Positions 33,103-41,260 of a stretch of 52,669 bases of DNA are shown one piece after another. This DNA is from AWTP1-13 sp035550075 (GTDB lineage: Bacteria; Pseudomonadota; Alphaproteobacteria; Rhizobiales; Hyphomicrobiaceae): positions 1 through 52,669 of the forward strand of contig DASZQG010000186.1 in NCBI GenBank assembly GCA_035550075.1, read 5' to 3'. The notes below the pieces were generated by a model. That model did not search any database. It was not told the DNA's origin and saw only the letters and a list, made by a program, of their open reading frames with translations. Positions within the stretch are counted from its first letter, which is position 1. Each line of letters opens with the position of its first letter. The position numbers and the translations under genes are program-made.

Positions 33103-33702
33103 ATGCGTACCGGCGGAGCGGGTTTTTTGCGCCGACAGGGCGTGGGCGCGCGCTTGTTCTTCAGGCGCTGGCGGCGCAACGAGGACGGCTTCACGGCGAT
33201 CGAATTCGGCATTGTCGGCTTGCCGTTCGTCATGCTGCTGTTCGGCCTGCTGTCGATCTGTCTCTATTTCTTCACGAATTTCACGGTCGAGAACGCAATC
33301 TGGCAGACCTCGCGCGCCATCCGCACGGGCCAGTTCCAGCAGTCGCAGGGCGACTATACGGGCCTGGTGACGCTCGAGGACCGCAAGAAGGAATTCAAGC
33401 GGATCTTCTGCGAGAAGGCACCCACCTTCCTCGAGTGCGACAAGGCCGTCATCCTGGTGCAGAGCAACAACAGCTTTGCGGGCATCAGCGAGCCGCAATG
33501 CGCAGTCGATGGCACCATGGTCGAGCAGGACGTGGCCGATGCGGCCTTCGATGCCGGCGCCGACAGCTCCGTCGTGTTCATCACCGTCTGCTACCCCTGG
33601 AGTTTCGGCGGTCACATGCCGTTCATCAAGCTTGGCAACCTGAAAGACGGCGCAACCCTGATCCAGGCCTCGGTGGCATTCCGAACCGAACCATACAAAT
33701 AA
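33103..33702 (+). CDS. TadE/TadG-like pseudopilin (first)
   Basis: 199 residues. A basic N-terminus (RRWRRNEDG) leads to a prepilin-like site: after Gly29, FTAIEFGIVGLPFVMLLFG has Glu at +5, then a membrane helix to about 58. The periplasmic part has four Cys (two in CEKAPTFLECD, one each in PQCAVD and TVCYPW), so disulfides are likely. TadE-family minor pilins are processed by CpaA and needed for pilus assembly. ATG at 33103. The 218-base gap before it holds no gene that I can see. The second TadE-like gene follows after 40 bases. Confidence 0.85.
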   Translation: MRTGGAGFLRRQGVGARLFFRRWRRNEDGFTAIEFGIVGLPFVMLLFGLLSICLYFFTNFTVENAIWQTSRAIRTGQFQQSQGDYTGLVTLEDRKKEFKRIFCEKAPTFLECDKAVILVQSNNSFAGISEPQCAVDGTMVEQDVADAAFDAGADSSVVFITVCYPWSFGGHMPFIKLGNLKDGATLIQASVAFRTEPYK

Positions 33703-33742
33703 GGGCTGTAGCACTGCACCCCCGGCAACACCGAGAGCGACC

Positions 33743-34393
33743 ATGGTACGCAACCTTTTCACCACTATCGCCTGCCGCGCACGCAGCGCCACGCGTCGCT
33801 GGACGCGCAACGAGCGCGGCGTCGCCGCGGTCGAGTTCGCGCTGATCGTGCCGATCATGGGCCTGATGTTCATCGGGTCGGTGGAGCTCAGCCAGGCTAT
33901 TACCATCGATCGCCGCGTCACCCAGGTGGCGAGTTCGACGGCCGACCTCGTCGCACGTGCGGAGAAGCAGATCTCGCAGGCTGAGATCACCGACATCATG
34001 AAGATCGGCGGCTATATCTTCGAGCCCTACAGCCAGGACCCGGTGAAGATCGTGCTGCGCAACGTGAGCTCTTCGCCGTCCGATGCGAAGGTCACGAAGC
34101 AATCGTGGACGTGCACCTATACCGGCGTCGGCCAGACCATGGATTGCCAGTGCACGAACACCAACTTCACGCTGCCTGACAATCTCGTCACCACCAACGA
34201 CAGCGTGGTCGTCTCCGAGGTGTCCTACAGCTACAAGCCGCTGATCTTCGACTACTTCATGAGCCGGACCGCCGGCGGCTCCAGCAGCGATGGGGTCTAC
34301 ACTCTGGCCGAGACCATCTATTTGAAGCCTCGCGGCCAGGCGGCAATGCTGTTGCAGGCGGACGCCACACCCTGTCCGGGCCCGACGTTCTGA
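33743..34393 (+). CDS. TadE/TadG-like pseudopilin (second)
   Basis: 216 residues. The processing site is NERG (Gly26), followed by VAAVEFALIVPIMGLMFIG (Glu31 at +5) and one membrane helix. The following helix has ITIDRRVTQVASSTADLVARAE, common in TadG-like proteins. Later residues include a Cys cluster (WTCTYTGVG, MDCQCTN), which may form disulfides. It lacks the von Willebrand domain of full-length TadG. ATG at 33743. It probably works with the upstream paralogue as minor pilins of the Flp pilus. Confidence 0.85.
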   Translation: MVRNLFTTIACRARSATRRWTRNERGVAAVEFALIVPIMGLMFIGSVELSQAITIDRRVTQVASSTADLVARAEKQISQAEITDIMKIGGYIFEPYSQDPVKIVLRNVSSSPSDAKVTKQSWTCTYTGVGQTMDCQCTNTNFTLPDNLVTTNDSVVVSEVSYSYKPLIFDYFMSRTAGGSSSDGVYTLAETIYLKPRGQAAMLLQADATPCPGPTF

Positions 34394-34581
34394 TCACGGC
34401 CATTGCGCCGCCGCAATCGCGGCGGCCGCCTGCCTTTTGAAGCATAACATTTCAAGCACCCGTCGCGGCCCTGCCTCAGGGATGCCGCTGTCGCCAAGGT
34501 TGCATTTGCCCAGTAGACCGATTTCCACCTATGCTGGCATCCCTTTGGCACGCATGCAGCGGGCGGGGCAACTTCCGCGGG

Positions 34582-35220
34582 ATGTCCATGGGACGACGGT
34601 CGACGCACACGCCGCAGCAGTTGCGTGAGCTGATCCTCGATGCGGCGCAGGCGATTATCGAGGCTGAAGGCCTGGCGGGACTTTCTGCGCGCGAGATAGC
34701 GCGCCGGATCAGCTATTCGCCTGGCACCATCTACAATATGTTCGACAACTTGGACGATGTGGTCCTGAACGTGGAGGCCCGCGTACTCGACGCCCTCGAT
34801 CAGCGCTTGACGGCCAATCTTCAGAATGGAGAGGCGAGCGAGCGGCTGAGCCGCTTGGCCCATGCCTATCTTGCGTTCACGCACGAAAAGCCGCGCCTAT
34901 GGAACCTGCTGTTTGAGCATCACATGCCGGCGGGAACGGACTTACCCGCCTGGTATCAGCTTAAGCTCGAAACGCTGATGCGACGGGTCGAGGAGGCGCT
35001 GGCGCCTCTGTTCCCGGCCGGCAGCGAGGCCGACCGCCAGCGCGCCGCCCGCGTCCTGTGGGCAGGCGTGCACGGCATCACCTCGCTGTCGACGGCCGAC
35101 AAGCTGTCCGTGGTGACGACGGAGACCGCCAACCGCCTGATCGACGACCTCGTGAGCACATACCTCGCAGGTCTTGCCGCGCGGTGCCAGCCGACGCCGA
35201 AGCTCAGCGCGCAATCCTAG
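34582..35220 (+). CDS. TetR/AcrR family transcriptional regulator
   Basis: 212 residues. N-terminal helix-turn-helix: ELILDAAQAIIEAEGLAGLS, AREIARRISYSPGTIYNMFDN. The C-terminal domain (HEKPRLWNLLFEHHM, RVLWAGVHGITSLSTADKL) matches the TetR C-terminal type with a WAGVHG/WxxxHG motif. It is a ligand-controlled repressor; ligand and target are unknown. Start at ATG 34582 (or 34588), with GCGGG upstream; a longer frame to 34531 is less likely. No enzyme or pump gene is directly adjacent; rnpB lies next on the opposite strand. Confidence 0.88.
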   Translation: MSMGRRSTHTPQQLRELILDAAQAIIEAEGLAGLSAREIARRISYSPGTIYNMFDNLDDVVLNVEARVLDALDQRLTANLQNGEASERLSRLAHAYLAFTHEKPRLWNLLFEHHMPAGTDLPAWYQLKLETLMRRVEEALAPLFPAGSEADRQRAARVLWAGVHGITSLSTADKLSVVTTETANRLIDDLVSTYLAGLAARCQPTPKLSAQS

Positions 35221-35238
35221 AAGCGCGCTCGCGCTTCT
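35219..35238. terminator. Stem-loop between the tetR-like gene and rnpB
   Basis: AGAAGCGCG and CGCGCTTCT pair over 9 bases with a 2-base loop. It sits right on the TetR stop codon and 16 bases past the rnpB 3' end. No T-run on either strand; possibly a shared weak terminator. Confidence 0.4.
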
Positions 35239-35254
35239 CCTCCCTGTACGCAAA

Positions 35255-35667
35255 CTGTCAGCCGGCCTGTAAGCCGGGTTCTGTCTGGAGGGTTGCCCCT
35301 CCGCGACGGCCATTCATCTAGGACACGGATTGCTCCGTGCCTCGAGCAACCAACCCGGGCGGCGGCGAGGATCGCGCCTGAACCGCAGGTCGCCCTGCGG
35401 CCATGCCGCCCCTATTCGGTCTTGCTCCCGGTGGGGTTTGCCCTGCCGCCTGCGTTGCCGCACGCGCGGTGCGCTCTTACCGCACCATTTCACCCTTGCC
35501 ATTGCAGGTTGCCCTGCTCCGGCGGTTTGATTTCTGTGGCACTTTCCCTGGGGTCACCCCCGGCGGCCGTTAGCCGCCACCGTTGATCCCTGGAGCCCGG
35601 ACTTTCCTCCACCGAGGGATCCGGCCGCAAAGCCTCCCTCCCCGGCAGCGGCCGTCCGGCCGGCTGA
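35255..35667 (-). ncRNA. rnpB: RNase P RNA (M1 RNA), bacterial type A
   Basis: Read on the minus strand, the RNA starts around 35667 (GTCAGCCGGCCGGACGGCCG) and shows the universal block GAGGAAAGTCCGGGCTCC at 35592-35609. GGTAAGGGTGAAATGGTGCG and AGAGCGCACCGC follow in the specificity domain. The 3' end carries ACAGAACCCGGCTTACAGG, which pairs back with the 5' region and contains the P4 strand. This is the catalytic RNA for tRNA 5' processing. Ends are approximate to a few bases. Confidence 0.95.
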
Positions 35668-35673
35668 CGGGTC

Positions 35674-35703
35674 GAATAAGGGGGGTTCGCGGCCCCAGGT
35701 CAA
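35674..35703 (-). promoter_or_regulatory. Promoter of rnpB
   Basis: On the minus strand, TTGACC (35703-35698) and TTATTC (35679-35674) are 18 bases apart, placing the start at about 35667, where the RNA is expected to begin. Confidence 0.6.
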
Positions 35704-35776
35704 GAGCTGGACAGCGCGCAGCGCCGGGCAAACCGATCGGCCGCCCGGCGGCAGGCTGATCCTTAACGAGGCCGGA

Positions 35777-36625
35777 TCAGCGCTTGGTGATCACGACTTG
35801 CAGGTATCCGCCAGGAACAACCATGGTCCCGTCCTTGGCGCGGTTGAGGCTGTTGATCAGCGCCAGCAGATCGCTGTGCAGGCCGCGCTGGCCGTTCTCG
35901 TCGAGTGCCGAGAACGCCTTCAGCATTGGGCCATAGTACGTCTTGAAGACCTCGAGGAAGTGCTCGGGCGACCGGTAGCGGAACATGAAATCGCGCGCCG
36001 GGGCGTCGATGTCGGATGCCGACGCACCGAACATTTCCTCAAGGCGCGCCCGCGTGCCCCATAGAGCTGGCGATTTGGCGCCGGCGGGCGGTGGCAGGTA
36101 CTTGCCGAGCACCTTGAAGACCTGGCCGATGAAGCCGTCCGGCGTCCAGTTGGCCAAGCCGATCTTGCCGCCGGGCTTACAGACGCGCAGCATCTCGGCG
36201 GAGGCCTTGTCCTGGTTGGGTGTGAACATGACGCCGAAGGTTGAGACGACGGCGTCAAAGGTGGCGTCCTTGTAAGGCAGCGCCTCCGCGTCGGCTTCCT
36301 CGAACACGATCGGCCAGCCTTCCGCCGCCGCGCGTGCCCGGCCACGCTGCAGGAGCGTCGGCACGTAGTCGGTGGAGGTGACGTCGCACCAGCGGCGCGC
36401 CGCGGCCAAGGTCACGTTGCCGTTGCCTGCCGCAACATCGAGCACCTTTTGGCCAGATCGCAGGTCGAGGGCTTCGCACAGATCCTCACCGACGATCTGG
36501 AGGGTGGCACCGATGATGGCATAGTCGCCGGACGACCAGGCGCCATGCTGGCGCGCTTTCAGCTCCTTGAGATCGACCTGCGCGGGGGCGGGGGTTGGGC
36601 GGGCGGATGCGATTGACATAGCCAT
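35777..36625 (-). CDS. Class I SAM-dependent methyltransferase (UbiE/COQ5-like)
   Basis: 282 residues. SAM motif I is VLDVAAGNGNVTLAAAR, with the downstream acidic and motif II/III stretches EEADAEALPYKDATFDAVVS and RVCKPGGKIGLANW. The substrate of this UbiE-like group is not known here; it is not the true UbiE, which is shorter and differs in the C-terminal half. ATG at 36625 with GGGAG upstream; the open frame above it overlaps the divergent gene. It diverges from a BTAD-type regulator with a 69-base gap, so that regulator is the obvious candidate to control it. Confidence 0.88.
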   Translation of the reverse strand: MAMSIASARPTPAPAQVDLKELKARQHGAWSSGDYAIIGATLQIVGEDLCEALDLRSGQKVLDVAAGNGNVTLAAARRWCDVTSTDYVPTLLQRGRARAAAEGWPIVFEEADAEALPYKDATFDAVVSTFGVMFTPNQDKASAEMLRVCKPGGKIGLANWTPDGFIGQVFKVLGKYLPPPAGAKSPALWGTRARLEEMFGASASDIDAPARDFMFRYRSPEHFLEVFKTYYGPMLKAFSALDENGQRGLHSDLLALINSLNRAKDGTMVVPGGYLQVVITKR

Positions 36626-36694
36626 GATGGTTCTCCCTTTGGGGGTGAGGTGGTTGATCTTGAATTTGCCCTGTGTTGGCGCGAACTTGACGCC

Positions 36695-38770
36695 ATGACG
36701 GTGAAAGGAGCAAAGCAGCCGCGCGTGGGCGCAAGCGTGGGTGGGAGCGTGGAAAAGGGTGTGGAATCTGCTCGAGCGCCGGCTGGGAGCAGACACGGTC
36801 GCGCCGTCCGCATCCACATGCTCGGCAACTTCCGCGTCAGCCGCGATGGCCGCGATGTGACCTTGCCGGCGTCGCGCAAGGTGCGCGCGCTGCTCGCCTA
36901 TCTGGCGCTCGCCCCACGCGGGGTGACGCGCGGCCGGCTATGTGAGCTGCTATGGGAAGTTCCCAACGACCCGCGCGGCGAGCTGCGTTGGTGCCTGAGC
37001 AAGTTGAGGGGCATTCTCGATGAGCCTGACCGCAAAAGGGTGCAGACCCGCGGTAACGCCATCGGGCTTGATCTTTCCGACTGTTTCGTGGACGCCGTCG
37101 AGATCGGCCGTCTCACGCAGGAAGGCATCCAGACGATAGAGCCCGACCGGCTGAAGGAGGCCAGCGAGTACTTTGCCGGCGATTTCCTCGAAGGGCTCGA
37201 GATCGAGCGCAGCCCTCAGTTCAGCACCTGGCTGGTGGCGCAGCGGCACCGGTTTCGAGCGTGCCATACCGCGTTGCTGGAACATCTTGCGGAAAGCGTT
37301 TCCGGCGAGGAAGCACTCGGCTACCTGGAAAAGTGGGCGCAGTTCGCCCCCTTTGATCGGCGGGCTCATGAAGTTCTGCTCAACGCGCTCGGCCGCAGCG
37401 GCCGGATTCGCGAGGGAGAAGAGCACCTGGCCGCAACGGCGCGGCTGTTCGAAGCCGAGGGGCTGGACAGCAAGCCGATCAGCGATGCCTGGCGCGCCGC
37501 GCGGACAGGCGCTGGCGCAGCAGCATCGCCTGCCATTGCCACCACACCATTGCCGCCGGCCGGCGCCGTCGAGACCACCGCGGCAGCCCCCCGCCGTGCG
37601 TCCATCGCGGTCATGCCCTTCGTCGACCGCACGACCAACCGGGACGCGAGCGACAGAACGGCCAGCGGCCTGACGCGTGACGTGATCACGCGCCTCGCCA
37701 AGATGCGCAGCGCCTTCGTTATCGCCTATGCCACTGTGCAGGCGCTGCACGAGCGCGCCATGAGCCCGGAAGAGGCGGGCCGGACCCTGAACGTGGACTA
37801 CGTGGTGAGCGGGGCGCTCCTGCGCCAAGGCAACCGGCTGATGGTTGCGGTGGAACTCATCGAAACGCGCACCGCGCGCATCATCTGGGCGGAGACCTTC
37901 GATAACAAGCTCGACGAGGCGCTGCAGGTGCTCGACGAGGTGGGCAACAGGATCGTTGCGCTGATCGCGAGTGAAGTCGAGACGATCGAACGCAACCGCG
38001 CCATCCTCCGACCGCCCAACTCTCTCGATGCCTGGGCAGCGCACCACCGCGGGCTCTGGCACATGTACCGTTTCGACCGGGAGAACAACCAGCACGCGCA
38101 GCACTACTTCGAGCTGGCCGTGCGCCTCGATCCGACATTTGCGCGAGCCTACGCGGGCCTCTCCTTCACGCACTTCCAGAACGCGTTCCAGGGCTGGACG
38201 GAGCGGGAGAAGGAAGTCGACGAGGCGTTTGCGGCGGCGGGCCAAAGCCTGATGATCGACGATCACGACCCGGCCGCGCACTGGGCCATGGGACGCGCGT
38301 TGTGGCTGAGAGGCACGCAGGAGAAATCGCTGTCAGAGCTGGAGCGCGCGGTCGACTTAAGTCCCAATTTTGCGCTCGGCCACTACACGCTTGCCTTCAT
38401 CCACTCCCAGTCGGGAGACCCGCACGCGGCGATCAGGTACGCCGACCATTCGCGTCATCTGAGCCCATTTGATCCGTTGCTGTTCGGCATGCTGGGAACG
38501 CGCGCGATGGCGCACATACGTCTCGGCCAGTTCGAGGAGGCCGCGGAGTGGGCGGTGCGCGCTTCCGCGCGGCCGAATGCGCACGCCCATATCAGCGGGA
38601 TCGCCGCCTACTGCCTGGCCCTCGCCGGCAGGCTCGAGGAGGCGCGCGTGCTGATGGCTTCGATCCGCAAGACCATTCCGAACTATGGGATCGAGGACTT
38701 TCTTGCTGCCTTCCGCTTCGCGCCCGATGGGGTCGCCCTGTGGTGCAAAGCGGCGAAGCTCATCGATTAG
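36695..38770 (+). CDS. BTAD-domain transcriptional regulator with TolB-like and TPR regions (SARP-like)
   Basis: 691 residues. A winged-helix OmpR/SARP-type domain comes first (IHMLGNFRVSRDGRDVTLPA, RKVRALLAYLALAPRG, RGELRWCLSKLRGIL). A BTAD helical domain follows (AEIGRLTQ-like helices and QFAPFDRRAHEVLLNALGR, to about 265). Then a TolB/FlgO-like N-domain (SIAVMPFVDRTTN, LNVDYVVSGALLRQGNRLMV, ARIIWAETFDN) and TPR-like helices to the end. There is no membrane segment or kinase. This layout is common in alphaproteobacteria for regulators next to a methyltransferase. ATG at 36695; the longer GTG start at 36650 is possible. The stop overlaps that of the convergent transporter. Confidence 0.85.
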   Translation: MTVKGAKQPRVGASVGGSVEKGVESARAPAGSRHGRAVRIHMLGNFRVSRDGRDVTLPASRKVRALLAYLALAPRGVTRGRLCELLWEVPNDPRGELRWCLSKLRGILDEPDRKRVQTRGNAIGLDLSDCFVDAVEIGRLTQEGIQTIEPDRLKEASEYFAGDFLEGLEIERSPQFSTWLVAQRHRFRACHTALLEHLAESVSGEEALGYLEKWAQFAPFDRRAHEVLLNALGRSGRIREGEEHLAATARLFEAEGLDSKPISDAWRAARTGAGAAASPAIATTPLPPAGAVETTAAAPRRASIAVMPFVDRTTNRDASDRTASGLTRDVITRLAKMRSAFVIAYATVQALHERAMSPEEAGRTLNVDYVVSGALLRQGNRLMVAVELIETRTARIIWAETFDNKLDEALQVLDEVGNRIVALIASEVETIERNRAILRPPNSLDAWAAHHRGLWHMYRFDRENNQHAQHYFELAVRLDPTFARAYAGLSFTHFQNAFQGWTEREKEVDEAFAAAGQSLMIDDHDPAAHWAMGRALWLRGTQEKSLSELERAVDLSPNFALGHYTLAFIHSQSGDPHAAIRYADHSRHLSPFDPLLFGMLGTRAMAHIRLGQFEEAAEWAVRASARPNAHAHISGIAAYCLALAGRLEEARVLMASIRKTIPNYGIEDFLAAFRFAPDGVALWCKAAKLID

Positions 38771-39702
38771 GGCCTGCGCCGCGGGCGATTGACGAGGTAG
38801 ATACCGAACGCGACCAGGGCCAGCGCCATCCCGAGGCTCGGCGTGAAGGGCTCGCCCAGCATCACGTTGCCGGCCATCACGCCGAACACTGGGGCAAGGA
38901 AGGAAAACGCCGAGATGCGCGTGGGGGGATAGTTCCGCACCAGCCAGAACCAGGCGATGTAAGTCACGAACGCGACAACAACAAAGGTATAGACAAACGC
39001 TGCCAGCACGGCCGGGGTCGGGTTGACCACCCCCGGCTCGCCCAGCAGCGCGGAAGCGGGCAGTAGCATGACGGCCGAGACGCCGAGCTGATAGAGAAGC
39101 GTCTTCTCGGGGCTGGCCGAGCGCAGCGTGCTGGCGCGCACCAGGACGGTGGTTGCGCCCCACAGGATCGCGCCGGCGAGAAACATCAGATCGCCCTTCA
39201 TCGTCGGGCGGCCCGGCGCGAGAAGGCCCTCCCCCATGGCGACCGCCAAGCCAACAAGCGCCGCCGTGAGGCCGATCAGCTTCGGCAGCGTCAGCCGGTC
39301 GCCTGGCACGAGGTAGTGCGCGCCGAAGGCAACCACGAACGGGGCCAGGTACAGCAGGACGATGCCGCGCGACGCGCTCGTGAAATTCAGGCCGATATAG
39401 ATGACCAGGAATTCGGCGCCGAACATCAGCCCGGCGAGGATTCCCGGCCAAAGCGTGCGATCGCGCTGGAACAAGGGAATGCCGCGGGCACGGGCCCAGG
39501 CAAACACGAGCAGGCCGGACAGCAGCGACCTCAGCCCCGCCTGCAGGACCGGCGAGATGCCGGCGTTGGCGATCTTCACTGCGCTCTGGTTGATGCCCCA
39601 CGCCGCGCAGCACACAACGAGAATGAGGCCGGCACGCAGATCGAGCCGGTCAGCGGCGCGGGGCGCGGCGGGCGCCTGCTCGGTGGCAGCCGTGGTGGTC
39701 AT
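38767..39702 (-). CDS. EamA/DMT family transporter
   Basis: 311 residues with about ten hydrophobic segments in two EamA repeats. Typical pieces are AAWGINQSAVKIANAGISPVLQAGLRSLLSG (first helices) and FLAPVFGVMAGNVMLGEP (second repeat). It should be an inner-membrane drug/metabolite exporter or importer; substrate unknown. The ATG overlaps the amidase stop by 4 bases (ATGA at 39699-39702), so it ends a three-gene coupled operon. Confidence 0.88.
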   Translation of the reverse strand: MTTTAATEQAPAAPRAADRLDLRAGLILVVCCAAWGINQSAVKIANAGISPVLQAGLRSLLSGLLVFAWARARGIPLFQRDRTLWPGILAGLMFGAEFLVIYIGLNFTSASRGIVLLYLAPFVVAFGAHYLVPGDRLTLPKLIGLTAALVGLAVAMGEGLLAPGRPTMKGDLMFLAGAILWGATTVLVRASTLRSASPEKTLLYQLGVSAVMLLPASALLGEPGVVNPTPAVLAAFVYTFVVVAFVTYIAWFWLVRNYPPTRISAFSFLAPVFGVMAGNVMLGEPFTPSLGMALALVAFGIYLVNRPRRRP

Positions 39703-40469
39703 GCGGCGGGCACACCCTTGGGCAACGCCGCGATCAGGCGTTCCAGCGTGGTGATGGTGGACTGGTCGATGCGCCCATCGACGCGTTCGGGGCGGAAGTG
39801 GCGCTGGAAGGCGGTGACGACAAACTCGGTCTTGCCGTCAATCACACCCGTCGGCTCCAGGCCATAGCCGTAGCGCCGGAACAAGTTCTGTACATCCGCA
39901 ACCAGCGGTCCGGCGACGCCGACGCCCATGCCCGCCTCCGCGGCATTCACCGGCACCGGCGACACCCAGTGGCCGATCCCGGCAGAAGCCAGGCGCGCCC
40001 ATGGAAATTTCTCACCGGGGTCCTTCTTGCGGGTGGGCGCGACGTCGGAATGCGCCAGCACCCGCTCGGGACGGATGGCATGCCGCCCCAAGATGTCCCG
40101 GCACAGGGCCTCAACCGCGTCGAGCTGGGCGGATGCGTAATCGGGATAGCCGAACTCGTGGCCGGGGTTGTGAATCTCGACACCGATGGAGGCAGAGTTG
40201 ATGTCCGTCTCGCCCGCCCACACCGCCTCGCCCGCGTGCCAGGCCCGCAGCGTCTCGGCAACCATCTGCGTAATGCGACCGGCCTCGTCGATGACGTAGT
40301 GACAGGACACTTTGGTTTCTGGGCGCGACAGCCAGTCGATGGCGCGCTCCGCCGTCGCCACACCGGTGTAGTGCAGCAGCAGAATGGAGATGCCAGCGCC
40401 CCGCCGCGGCTCAGCGTTGGGCGAGGGATGAAGCGCATCCACCAGTGGTGTATCCGGCCCCGCGATCAC
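39699..40469 (-). CDS. N-acetylmuramoyl-L-alanine amidase, AmiD-like
   Basis: 256 residues. Amidase_2 zinc site: His33 (LLLHYTG), His140 (VLAHSDVAPTRKKDP) and Asp150. The anhydro-muropeptide/PGRP-like features HYVIDEAGRITQMV and NSASIGVEIHNPG are clear. The C-terminus (about 190-250) has a peptidoglycan-binding-like fold (LFRRYGYGLEPTGVIDGKTE, VVTAFQRHFRPERVDG). No signal peptide is evident, so it may act on recycled muropeptides in the cytoplasm, or the start may be different. It overlaps the genes on both sides by 4 bases. Confidence 0.9.
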   Translation of the reverse strand: MIAGPDTPLVDALHPSPNAEPRRGAGISILLLHYTGVATAERAIDWLSRPETKVSCHYVIDEAGRITQMVAETLRAWHAGEAVWAGETDINSASIGVEIHNPGHEFGYPDYASAQLDAVEALCRDILGRHAIRPERVLAHSDVAPTRKKDPGEKFPWARLASAGIGHWVSPVPVNAAEAGMGVGVAGPLVADVQNLFRRYGYGLEPTGVIDGKTEFVVTAFQRHFRPERVDGRIDQSTITTLERLIAALPKGVPAA

Positions 40470-41158
40470 AGCCCGCGCTCCTTGGCGATGGTATCGTAGG
40501 CGGCGTTGATGGCCGCCAGCTTGCGCGTGGCGATCTCCACGAACTCCTTCGGCACGCCGCGCCCCATCAGCTTGTCGGGGTGGTTGTCGGCGACCAGCTT
40601 GCGGTATTGCGCCCTGATCTCGGTGTTCGAGGCCGTAGGGTCGAGCCGCAGCACGTCGTAGGGGCTGGCCTTGTCGACGATGAAGCGTGCCCGGAAGAAC
40701 CTGAACTCGCTTTCGGAAAAGCCAAAGCGCGCCGCCACCGTGCGGAGGAACTCGTCCTCCTTGGGGTGCAGGACCCCGTCGGCGGTGGCAACGAACAGCA
40801 GCGCTTCGAGCACATCCTGGCGCAGCTTTCTGTCGCCCTCGAGCAGGCGCGCGAGCTGGCCTGCATAGGCCTCGTAGCCGGCCACATCCTGCTTGGCGAG
40901 GTTGAAAATGCGCTCGACGTTGGCGGCCTCGTCCGGGCTCGCCTGGAACACCCGGCGAAAGGCCTCCACTTCGAGGGGCGACACCATGCCGTCGGCCTTG
41001 GCCATCTTGGCGCTGAGCGCAATGACGGCAATGGTAAAGGCGATATCGTTCTGCGGCTCCCGCCCCAGGCCCAGCACCGATCCGAGCTCGGACAGCAGGC
41101 TGCCGCCGGCGTCTCCGATGGCGGAGGCGAAGCCCGAGATTTTCTGCCAGACGGTCAT
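40466..41158 (-). CDS. TerB-domain and J-domain protein (DjlA-like)
   Basis: 230 residues. Residues 40-150 form a TerB/DjlA-like acidic-helical domain (VIALSAKMAKADGMVSPLEVEAF and LFVATADGVLHPKEDEFL). A C-terminal J domain follows at 164-230, with SPYDVLRLDPTASNTEIRAQY and HPD at 193-195 (DNHPDKL). DjlA is a membrane-anchored co-chaperone; here no N-terminal membrane segment is clear. Start ATG at 41158. It begins an operon with the amidase and EamA genes, overlapping by ATGA at 40466-40469. The open frame above it, antisense to the next gene, is not coding. Confidence 0.88.
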   Translation of the reverse strand: MTVWQKISGFASAIGDAGGSLLSELGSVLGLGREPQNDIAFTIAVIALSAKMAKADGMVSPLEVEAFRRVFQASPDEAANVERIFNLAKQDVAGYEAYAGQLARLLEGDRKLRQDVLEALLFVATADGVLHPKEDEFLRTVAARFGFSESEFRFFRARFIVDKASPYDVLRLDPTASNTEIRAQYRKLVADNHPDKLMGRGVPKEFVEIATRKLAAINAAYDTIAKERGL

Positions 41159-41260
41159 TGCAAGGTTACCAGCGGCTTGGTCGGCGCCAGCGGCAACATC
41201 ACAATTGCGCCGCGGCGGCCGGACGGCTAATCCCGAGATCGCAGGGAATGTCAAGGCAAC

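Noticed and set aside
36950..38281. 443-codon minus-strand frame opposite the BTAD regulator
   Set aside because: No ribosome site or domain; the plus-strand protein shows wHTH, BTAD, TolB-like and TPR regions.
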